Source: Antedon mediterranea (lineage: Eukaryota; Echinodermata; Crinoidea; Comatulida; Antedonidae). Taken from it: DNA of 64,000 nt. Every line of letters begins with the position of its first letter. Position 1 is the stretch's first letter. A program made the translations under genes and the position numbers. The stretch is taken from positions 25,425,001-25,489,000 of the forward strand of contig NC_092673.1 in NCBI RefSeq assembly GCF_964355755.1. Direction: 5' to 3'. Below the pieces are notes generated by a model. That model was given only the letters and a program-made list of their open reading frames with translations. It had not been told where the DNA came from and made no database searches. Positions 11,442 to 22,164 of this stretch are shown here, piece after piece.

Positions 11442-14400
11442 AATTTAAAGCTGTAGAGGAGCAGTAAGACAAGTGAGTATTTTGCAGTACTGCAGTAGGC
11501 CTACAGCAGTCCTACTCCGAAAATGTGTGAATCATTAATAAATAGTTGTTTAAAAGAAACATCAATGCTTGTCGGACTACTTATGTATACCTATAATAGG
11601 CTACCGGTACTAACTTGCTTCATTTCAGACCCCATGTGCTACAACCCACCAAATAACGAAAAAACCTCTATATCTATCCCGCGAGATTATTTACAATCAG
11701 TGGTCCTACGCTGGTAGGACCCTTCACAAAGCATCATGCAATTAATTTAGTTCATACATTTTGTATGAAATAGGTCTTTCAAACTATTTTATTTGATTTA
11801 ATTTCAGCCAAAAGAAGAGGTCACTGTAATATTGTTGGACAATGGACATCTTTCAATCACTCCTAAAAGTGGTCTTAGTGGTCCATCAATCTCTCTGTGT
11901 GACAGTGAGTGTATTTCGCTCGAGTCAGGTGTAGTACTTATTGAATATCAAGATTCTAAAATACATCTGTCATCCCCCAAAAAGATTTTGATGAACAACT
12001 GGTATGACACGGCTGTCGAAGTTTTGAACAATTTAGGTTTCAACTTTCCAATGCAGTATGATCATAAGAATAATCGCAAAGTAGCACAACATAAACAAAT
12101 TAAACCAAAACAATCTTCAAAACAACCAAAGAGAAAACTTTCAAAGGTATGTAAACATTCCTTTACACAACAAACCCTCCCCCCCCCCCCTCTATTTTTT
12201 AAAAACATAATCCTAGCATGAATATTTATACATATTATTGAAGAGGAGGGGAAATACCTTTGCATGATTGTTATTATAGAATGTGCGTATGTACAAGGAG
12301 TTTGACTGATATATTGAAATTATTGTGTTAAAAACCACTGAGATGGAAGAATCAACACGTTTCAGTATAAAGGGTTTTGTGTGAAATAATCTAGACTGCT
12401 TAACCTCATATTGTATTTAGCCAACAAATTTCGTTTGTTTTGTTTTGTTTTTCTTTTTTAAGGCGCTTTTTTGTTGTTTGTTATTATTTATCATAAGAAA
12501 AATAAAATGAAACTAGTATGTAGGCCTATTCGTGTTTTTCAGGATATTAATCAAGCAGCATCCAGTGATGGTAATGCATATTATAATTTTGGCCCACTAC
12601 CAAATATACCGACAAAAAAACCAGACGAGATAGATGATCTGTTCGGCTCCTATGAATACGAAGCAATCAGCGAATATTCTGAGCATCCCGAAGAAAGATA
12701 TGAACCCATCGATGAATATCAACAAGAAGATGTTATCCATACAGATTCCAGAACAAAATTGATTCAGCAGGTCAAGCAGAAAATCAAAATTTCAATCGAA
12801 AAGAAGAAACTAGATGGAAAAATAACTCTGTCAATGAAGAAAAATAGACACATTTTGTAAGTATCATTTATTTTTCCAAGAATAAAAAATAGCACTAACA
12901 AAACAAATATTGCGAGTGGCGGATCACACATTAAACGGACAATAAACACAAATCATGTTATAATAGCACTAAGTCAAAATGTGTTCCTCTATCTCCTCTT
13001 AAACCGCAAGTCCAATACTAGCGCCGGGCACCTTTTATTTCTCTTTATCCATTAGTCTATATTAGAACGGTAATTTGTACAAAAAATTTGGTTTTAGACC
13101 AATTTCTTTGCAACAATCCTCGGCCGTTTCCCCGCTAGTAAAATCTATTGAGCATGCAATATACAATTTAAGAGCACCACACGGGCAGCATGTCATCGTC
13201 GAGCGAGCATGCAATTGGCGACCATGTTGAATTATTTTTTTTAAATGGAAAAATATTCTCAGCTCATGTTCCCATTATTTATTAAAAAATACATAAGAAA
13301 ATATAATACATCAATCAAAGTACAATATTTGTGAACAGGGAAAACAACTTTCTGTCTTCTCTAAGACTACACAGATTCTCCAAACAATTGTGGAACAACT
13401 TATATGATTGGTTAAGTTTTTGTTTTAAAATAGTATCGCATCGTTGGATCCTTCACTTAGACACAACTTGTATGAAGGCGATATGGTGTTGACAATCAAC
13501 AACCAACATATAGACTCCGTTGAAGAAGCCATTAATATATACAGAGAACATGTATAGCAGTGGTAAAATTACTAATTATTAATTTATAAAAATACTGTAT
13601 TTCCTTTGTATTATTATTATAGTAGTATTATAAGCAGTGTGACAGAGACTAAAATCTTACGCCGTAAACATTTTTGTTTTTACGATCCAATTGAAGTGTG
13701 TGCGCAAATATGTACAAGATTGGGTAAATGTTAAAATATGCTTTAATCTATTATAACAATAGGCCTGCTAGTTTTAAATAAGGTATTTCAATATAGGTTG
13801 AGATGGACATCATTCGACTTCCTTACGCAGAGATTGTGCCTATCTATCGAAAAGAAACTAATATGCATCTTGGTTTCAAACTGGTAAAACGAAAGGTGAG
13901 GGTTTACCTTTATCAGGATTTATTAAAACGAAAATACACTTCGGCCAACAAAAAATAAACTGTTTTTTAAATTGAAAATGTATATTTGTTATATTAGAGC
14001 TTTATAGCTAAGACAGGAAAACAAATCTGTGCCAGGAAAAAAATGTAGGGACTACTGGAGTGTATTTTAGAATTTTCTAAAACGAGGCACAACTATGATC
14101 GTAGGCAATTCTTAATTTCACCAACTGCAGGTTGAAAGTGTAGAAGAGGATGGACTGGCTGGAGTTTCAGGTTTGCGAAAACAGACAATGAAGGCGACTG
14201 AATTTGGTGAAACAACAATTAACTGTGTAACAGCCGTAAACGATTACCCTCTTGGTCGACACGACACAGTGAGTAGTCTCAATAAAAAATGTCGCAAATT
14301 TGAAATAATAGAATAATTGAATTTTGGAAAAATGTTTTTTTTTTATGTTTTGTATTACAGATCGATGACTTGATAAAAAACTTTAAGTTCATTACTCTTA

Positions 14401-14471
14401 TTGTACAGCCTTATGATTTGATTGAGTCCCTAGAAAAAGCAGCAGACAATTGGACAGACTATAGAAAGTAA
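11442..14471 (+). pseudogene. PH-like/twin-PDZ paralogue C, apparently decayed
   Basis: Third copy of the A/B family. Exons by homology to B are 11808-12146 (PH-like, DNGHLSITPKSG and NNWYDTAVEVLNNLG), 12543-12856 (tyrosine linker with YEYEAI and YEPI), 13434-13562 (PDZ1), 13797-13895, 14131-14268 and 14361-14471 (stop TAA). Splice sites are all present. Two defects are visible. The counterpart of the start exon survives only as a stub ending GCAGTAAGACAA at about 11472, with no usable ATG in frame. The PDZ1 exon is 129 nt instead of 130; one base is missing near 13534, which brings a TAG into frame at 13555-13557. Otherwise coding is well kept, so decay is recent, or one defect is an assembly error. 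Confidence 0.7.
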
Positions 14472-17400
14472 ATTGTTCTACAGCTGCCTCAATGTGAAAT
14501 TGTGTGGTTTAAAAACAACTTACGAACAACGTTTTGAAAACCGGTGATTCTATGATACAAACATTACTGAAGCAGATAAGAATTTCTAACCTAATATAAC
14601 TAGAGCTTAGAATTTTCAGTAGATGTTTATTCATGACGTCACAAAAGTAACACGATAATTTGTGTATGGAATCTTCATTTGTTGCCATCAATAAAAAAAA
14701 AAGATTGTGTACGGTCGGGTCTATAAACGTAATGTTTATTATATTGTTGAAAGTTGACTTGTTTGTACTAAACAGCAATTCGAACGTATCGATCAGATAA
14801 CGTGTATAGCGCCCCCGCATTGTGGTATTGAACTCTAGTTGGTAAGTAGTATGTTAGATAGATTGGTACGGATTAGGTATTTTGAATTATATAAGCCGTA
14901 TATTAATGTGTCGTATTGCCTAAATATAAATAATTTGTGTAACAGTAACTTTATTTTCAAAACAGTAATTTTATTTCTATTTAATTAAAATGTAGTTATA
15001 TTTTTTAAAACAGTAATTATATTTTAAAAACAGTAATTAGTTTAAGTGTCTTACATTTATTTTCAGCAATTTTTTTATTTTAATAAATGAATAAAATTAA
15101 ATAAAACAGCACCAGGTATGAGTTTAATTAAAAATTGTAAAACTAAAAGAAATGAATTTATGACAACGGACAAAAGTTACACTTTGTATTTTCCGAACGT
15201 GTAATGCTAGACGAATTAGCTCATGTGAAATAAAATTCAGAGACACAAATTGATCTCACACACCTGGCATTTCCATTTTCCTCCCAATAAAAACACATAG
15301 TTCTGATCCCCAACAACCCCCTTTCTTCTCTCTTCACTATATTGATATAATACAAAAACACATACCTCATGATTTCTTGATGGAAACATTATTTTTCTTT
15401 TAAAATATAAATATTTACATTGTTGTAGCTGAAATAAAATAGTAAATAAAATGTAAATACGATTTCAATTTCAACAGAAACACAATTTCCACAGAAAACA
15501 CAATTTCCAGGCCCATTAAGGCTTGTAAAAGCAACTAAATTATATAGGCAATTTTATCAAACTGCATAGCTTTTGTTTTCTTGATGGCAGAATACAGTCT
15601 TTAAAGATAGAATGTCATTTTAGATGTAAAATAAAATAATTAATAAATCAATTAATAATAATATTAATATCTAAAAATGTATTTTCAAGAATCAAATAAA
15701 AATCAGTTTCAAAGGTCTGGTAATATTAGGACGACAACGAACTGCGATAAACTAAGCTATACTTTAGATAATTGTTTCCAAAATCGTGAAAAAATAAGAT
15801 TTATAAAATCAGATTTTGACTAGTTAGGCATTTTGTAGTTTTAATAAAGTTAACCACTTCCGTAGAAAAAACAAACGGTAAACATTAATATTTTCACATT
15901 AATTAAAAAAGGACGGGATTTTTTAAATAACTAAACATTAATATTATTATTTAAATTATTGTTAGTTAAATATGTTATTTCTATTTAATTTTGTTCAACT
16001 TAATAATTGTTTCTTGGTAGGCCTAATGCATTTTCAGCTTGGAATTAATGAAGGGCAGGATATATTTAAGATGACCATAATCCAGAATACAAATCATCAC
16101 CAAGATTTTAAAAGCCTAAACTCTAAAGTGCACAGACTCATTCGTTTTACAATCTTCTTGATTGAAAACGAAACTAATCTTAAAATTTAAGTAATAACTG
16201 GGTTGTCTCCAGAAGAAATAGCAAGCGCATTAATAGATTTATGCTTACAGTAAATAATACAACATCAAACAAGGTCCCTTATACATCATTATTAGGTTGT
16301 GTAAACATTTATTTTTTCAGATACATGTAATGGATTTTTGGCTAATTAGTATATTGTAAAACGTATTATTTAAAGAACATGAACGAGGTGTTTGAATTTG
16401 TTTATGTTCACCGCGTTAGATGTGGTAAAAAAAGGGGGAAGATGATGACATGTTTTTCTTAGTTGAAGGTCAAATATTTAATCAAACATATCGAATGTAT
16501 TTCAATTTTAATTTATTTCAGAAGAAAAAACTCTAGAAATTCCTGAATTATGTATAAACACCATAAAAACATTTTCCCACCAAGGGGCTAGATCTATGTC
16601 ATTTTTATAGATTTTTTGTCACCATTAATTTATCAAGTTATTCATCCATTTATCCAAACTTTGTATATTTTTATTCATCATTCGGAACAGGTTATGTCTC
16701 ACCAAAAAAAAGTTAAAAATAACAATATCTTTAGTTTCACCATAAGTATTAGTTCATAACAGTTTTTGACGAATTCTTGGAGTACAGAAAAATCCATTTT
16801 GGTCCGGTTTCGGGGGCCTGTTATTGTTTATAAAATATTTACTTGAATAATGATACATTAATCTTTATTCAATGTGTTTAATGTTGTAATCAGAATCTTA
16901 ATTATATTAAAATTAATTTTGTTATTGAATGAAATCTTTTTTGTACAGCAATCCTCTTTAATTTGTAACCGATTTCTCAGATTCGCGGTAATATAAGAGA
17001 ATGTCTTAATAACGTTAATAGACAGTGATTTAAGTCGATTGAAGTGGTGATTTAATAACATGACAACAGTTAGTAAACGTCTGTTTGCGTGGATTTCAAG
17101 ATGTAGTTGTTTCTGTCTTTTCTTAATTGGGCATTGGTTATCTAAATGCAATTACAAATAACATGATTTTTGTACCAGACGCCAGGTTACAATAATTAGC
17201 CTATAAAATCAGGATAGGTATTTCTTTTTCTTCTTCCACCCAATACATGGGCATATGGCCCTAATACAAAATATAATGATTATAACTTCATTAATTAATT
17301 TTCCTAAATTATGAGTTTGTGATAAAAGGTAATAAACATATCTTGTTAATAGAAGGATGAATTCATATATGAATAATTGTTTTGTTTCTTAAATAAAAAT

Positions 17401-17800
17401 CGGCAGAAAATGTGTAAATATCACTCAATGCACATGCATTAGTAAGGCGATCAATCTAAACATTCATTCAACATTTTATTTTGTTTGTTCATCTACAATA
17501 CTGTATTCATACGTGGGTATAGTGCTTCACAAACCAACAATAGGCTATTTCAGTATTCTCTTGTGGGCTATGTTCTTATCTAAAGGGGAAATATTAGGCT
17601 GGGGAAACATTAGGCTGGGGAAACATTAGGCTTAGGAACTTGTTGAGAAAATGCTATTTACAAATGACTGTCGTAATCAGACCTAATAATCAGAATATAA
17701 TACGTGATCGAATGGATGTAATCCGGTAACTATACCGGCAATTATAATTGTTCCACATGGGCATTACTACTCCACAGTATTATTGTTTATATATATATAT

Positions 17801-18169
17801 ATAAATCCAAAGGCAAATTACTGAAAAAATGACAATGCTGTGGGTATCAGTGGCTGGATCTCAATGGAGATACAAAAAAAAGCGAAAAGCTAAATCAAAA
17901 CGATAAAGTAAACAGCCAGAAAAGTTAGCAGAGCTTTCGGGCAACACTAGCCCTTCATCAGTGCAAGTGAGGGAATTTGGATAAATATATATATATATAT
18001 ATATATAAATCCAAAGGCAAATTACTGAACAAAATGACAATGCTATGGGTATCAGTGGCTGGATCTCAATGGAGATACAAAAAAAAAGCGAAAAGCTAAA
18101 TCAAAACGATAAAGTAAACAGCCAGAAAAGTTAGCAGAGCTTTCGGGCAACACTAGCCCTTCATCAGTT
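17801..18169. repeat. Tandem dimer of a ~204-bp repeat with hammerhead-core-like motif
   Basis: Two copies (about 17801-17962 and 18005-18169) of a sequence starting ATAAATCCAAAGGCAAATTA and ending AGCCCTTCATCAGT, joined through AT dinucleotide runs. On the minus strand the end reads CTGATGA, a GGGC/GCCC stem, then GAAA, the order of a hammerhead ribozyme core. No flanking stem I could be found. Similar ends occur in some retroelement families, but the class here is uncertain. Confidence 0.75.
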
Positions 18170-18512
18170 ATATAAATATATATATATTCATGTTCATTTA
18201 TTTTCAATTTAAATCTGTATTTCTTTAATAATTATAGGCGGGACTGTTTGAATGTCATACAATGTACAACGCAGTGGTTTTCCTAAATTAAATGGAATCA
18301 CGTTGCCATAATAAATATAAGAACTGATTTGATACAAGAACCAAAATACCTGCAGGCAAACTATTTCATTTTGCCGTCACTCATGCTAATTATTTATAAG
18401 AAACGTCCATAAACTTGTTTGATTAGGATTCTTAGTACTCTTAAAACAATTTCTAAAAATAATGTTAGGCCTGCTACAATAACAATGATGATGAAAAATT
18501 ATGATTTGAACT

Positions 18513-18657
18513 TAAAGCTTTGTCTACACTATCAAACCAGTTTGACAAGAAAAGTGTGATGTGCCTAAATATGGTAGTGATATGACATCATCGTGTCCAT
18601 ATTCAGTGTGGACACATCACACTATTTTTGTCAAACTGGTTTGATAGTGTAGACAGC
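18513..18657. mobile_element. MITE family 2 copy
   Basis: TAAAGCTTTGTCTACACTAT at the left and GTTTGATAGTGTAGACAGC at the right, with an internal GTGATGTGCC / GGACACATCACAC foldback. About 145 bp, no coding capacity. Confidence 0.85.
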
Positions 18658-18808
18658 ATAAGCTTGAGAGAGTGTCAAACTTCAGTAGGCAACATTAACT
18701 TTAAAAATAAAAAAAAGCGTGGGGAAATAGAAAAAGTAATCATTGTGTTTAGGCTACCAGGCCTAATAATAGTTATTCAAAAATATAAGATATTTGATAT
18801 TTTTACTG

Positions 18809-18951
18809 TAAAGCCTTGTCTACACTATCAAACTTTATTTGTATATGGTAGTGCTATGTTTAAATATGGTAGTGATATGACATCATCATGTCCATATATG
18901 GGCACATCACATTTTTGACAAATAAAGTTTGATAGTGTAGACAAGGCTTTA
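18809..18951. mobile_element. MITE family 2 copy, well preserved
   Basis: TA-flanked. Inverted ends read AAGCCTTGTCTACACTATC and GATAGTGTAGACAAGGCTT, about 143 bp in all. This copy best defines the family ends and a TA target site. Confidence 0.9.
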
Positions 18952-20238
18952 GTCTAATAAAAGTTTGTAAATCCAATGTTTAAACAAAGAAGCCTCCTAA
19001 CATGGAGATGTTAGAAAAACAGAAAATCACTGAATGACAAAACAAAAATTGCTAATCAATAATGTAAGTAAATGTTTTTTTTGTCTTGTGTGTGTAAGTA
19101 AATGTTAGTAAATATTTTTGATCGATGGGTTCGTTATTGTTGTTAATAGTTGTTTTGCCATCAAGCTAAATAATGTGTACATCGTAATTGTTTTCAAGCA
19201 ATATAACATCGCATATTTGTAATAGGCCAACTTACATTAAAAGAGGCATTCTCATTGAGTTTCATCTCGTATTTGAAAACACGCATACAACATTCTTGTT
19301 GAAGAACAATGGTGTTGGAAATCTAACCCCTTTCTTTGCACTTATATTTCAAAACATTCGTCTTTTGTCTGATATCGTTATTCAAACTAATTGATCTCTC
19401 GAAAACCTCAATAATGTGTTTTCTGTCCTTGATAAACACTCCTTCTCAAAATGACCATACATCTACATCAATATAATTGCATACCTCTTTAGTTGCTTAG
19501 CAAGCAAGTGGTTATTTCGTATTTATTTCTACGAGAATTTCTCTTTTTTCTCTTGAAATCACCAACACTTACAAAGTAGTTGCCCATTAGCCCGATAATC
19601 GTTAAATTTAATCAGTCTTTCTGAGATTACAAAATTAATCATCTTATTAACCACAAAATAAATTTGTGTTTCTGATGAAGAAATCTGGGAAAACCATCTC
19701 AATAAAGATCATCTTATCTCATTGAAGTGAAAATTTACATCACTCGTTTTGGAAAAGATGATAACAACAATAGTAATTAAGGATATAATGATTGATAGAA
19801 AAAGTTGTTTTTGGATATACGCAAGATGTATCTACTGTAGGCCTATTCCAATCATGCAGTTCTAATCAAGGAAAACGCATAAACCAAATACACTGTGGAA
19901 GCAGCACAGTAGCCTTACCTTAATTTGTTTAATAATCGAATTTAATCATTTGCAAATACATCAATACAACGAATGCGAATTGCCGCGCGATTGTAATATT
20001 ATCTTTCGCGCTGCTGTTAAGCGAGCCAAAGATTTGAACATTTGAATAAGTTACTTCAGTATTTGTAAACGTACTGTATACTATCGTGGTAGTATTTTAG
20101 TTAAAACTCTAAAAATTAAAGTACAGCGTAATCATGAGGTTTAATTTAAATCAAAAATGTTTGCACAAAATTATTCAATTTATTACTGGAACTGCCACTA
20201 GTTTACATGAATTAATAACAACTAGATGGCACGCTCGC

Positions 20239-20398
20239 TTCGCTCGCGTACCATCTAGGTCGTGCCCACAGATGGTTCTCGAATACACAGTATTTTCCAG
20301 CGAGAAAAAATGGAGATTCGCTCGCGTACCATCTAGGTCGTGGCCCGACAGATGGTTCTCGAATACACAGTATTTTCCAGCGAGAAAAAAATGGAGAT
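20239..20398. repeat. Tandem duplication of ~80 bp
   Basis: Two copies, starting at 20239 and 20317, of a unit beginning TTCGCTCGCGTACCATCTAG and ending AGCGAGAAAAAATGGAGA, differing by a few bases. Function unknown. Confidence 0.85.
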
Positions 20399-21323
20399 TT
20401 CAAATGTACGTACTGCAGGACTATAATACATTGTCGTTTACAGAAACGAATAAATATACACGATGATTTATGTAGTCCGCTAAAATTAGCACCCTGGGAA
20501 TTACTTCCGAGAGAGAAACAAAATGAGTCAAATTTGGACTGATTTAAAACAAACCCAATTTGTGTTTTGTATGTAACATTAAGGGTTGAGGGATGGGGGA
20601 AGAAGATAGGTACAAAGAGGAAACATTTTAAAATATATTCTTATCCACTCAGTAACGAAATATTGTTTTTAATGTTTTATAGGACTATAAATAATATACC
20701 ACTAAATACAGTAAAACATTTACGATTTAATACTTTGTTAAAACTCTCACTGTCATAGTCGATTGAAATAGTAAAGTACATGTAACGATACACCACTACG
20801 TACGTTTATATATTTTTAAATTATTAATTAATACAAACGTTGAGAAGCAACTGTCAGTAATAACGTTTATTTATTTGTATATTATATGTTTATAATCTAA
20901 CAGTAGGGCCTACCCACACTCACAGTAATAAAGTTTATTTGTATATTTGTTTATATTATATCTAACAGTATCAACACTCACAGTAAGAAATTTGCGATTC
21001 AAATTGCGATCAAAAGTGCATTGGAATACTATTTATGTTTATTCTCCAAGGGGGCCCATAAATCTAAATCTATACCTCTATGGTTAAACCAAATAATTTG
21101 GAATGTTCCATTCATCACAAATCAATACATTTGTAAAAACGTATATTACATGTATCAAAATAGCATTTTTTAAAGAAAATCGGCCTGTCTTCAACATTAT
21201 GATGCTGTACTCGAACTGTTCAACCGGTTTTCAGCTATTAAAAACAATTATCGTAGGAGGAGATAGGAAAATGCGAAGTGTCCTCGTATTATTGTGTGCG
21301 GGTATTTTTCAAATTGGACATCC

Positions 21324-21562
21324 ATTAGACAGTGTATACCACGATCGGAAAACACCCCTATTTGGGGCAAATCGTTGAACCTAAATTCGTTTTAATCGTC
21401 AATAACTAATTATCGAATTCAATTTAATTAGCAAATAGGGTTACATCAGGTGGTTAAAATCAGTACCGAAAGTACCAACCAACTTTACATACCATCGAGT
21501 AAACATTCTAGAAATAACGCGCGATTTACCGAATTTTGCCCTTACGTAAATTTATATATAGA
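21324..21562. repeat. Dispersed repeat shared with 53997-54235 (inverted)
   Basis: About 239 bp from TTAGACAGTGTATACC to TTACGTAAATTTATATAT. It matches 53997-54235 in reverse orientation with scattered differences. Part of the small frame ending at 21378 lies in this repeat, so that frame is not called a gene. Confidence 0.8.
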
Positions 21563-22164
21563 TAATAGCTATAATCCCACACCGTACCACGATCACGTTT
21601 ACATTAAAAGTGATATCATTATTAAATTATTAACTTCATTCATGGATCATTATAACAAATATACGAGGATATTAGAAAGTTTTATAGACATTCTCAAGAT
21701 AGAAGCTGTATATTATTTATGTTAAGTCGTAAATCGAACCAATAACACATCTATGCTTTCGTCTGTTCATATCGAAACAAAAACACACTTTAAATCGATG
21801 CAAGAATTGTTAGTTATACTGAATTCATAACTTCAAGAAGGTCTCTCTCAAGTCAACTCATTCATATTTTATTTACTTAAGGCGTGATGCAAATTAAATT
21901 CTAGCAAAAAGAAAATTAACCACGTCGACACTAACGGACGACTGGAACGAAGAAGAAGAAAAAACAATCTATCTAATGACCGCGTGGTTGAAAAAAATCA
22001 GCATTGTTCGACACGATATCATCAACGGAACACGTACGCAAAATTTAGCTCTCTGTCATTTCATTAAGTTGATTGAGTTTTCATACTGTCACCACCGACT
22101 CACTCATTCAGTTAACTTTACCAGACGCCGTTAGAGTAGAGACTTTATCAAGATATTTCCAGAA

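Larger units (their letters stand above)
14472..22164. other. Gene-poor spacer before the neurophysin gene
   Basis: About 7.7 kb with no supported coding exon on either strand. The open frames here are short, lack splice context and show no recognisable domain, and several lie inside transposons. It contains a tandem 0.2-kb repeat (17801-18169), two family 2 MITEs, an 80-bp tandem duplication (20239-20398) and a dispersed repeat (21324-21562). Confidence 0.6.

Noticed and set aside
14633-14640. Perfect CRE site TGACGTCA
   Set aside because: It lies after paralogue C and 7.5 kb from the next start, so no target gene can be argued; similar octamers occur elsewhere by chance.
17955-17961. Active hammerhead ribozyme
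   Set aside because: Neither copy shows pairing for stem I; kept only as a low-confidence finding.
21271-21378. Short frame starting MRSVLVLLCAG, like a signal peptide of a small secreted protein
   Set aside because: Half of it lies in a dispersed repeat also found at 53997-54235, and there is no splice context or second exon.
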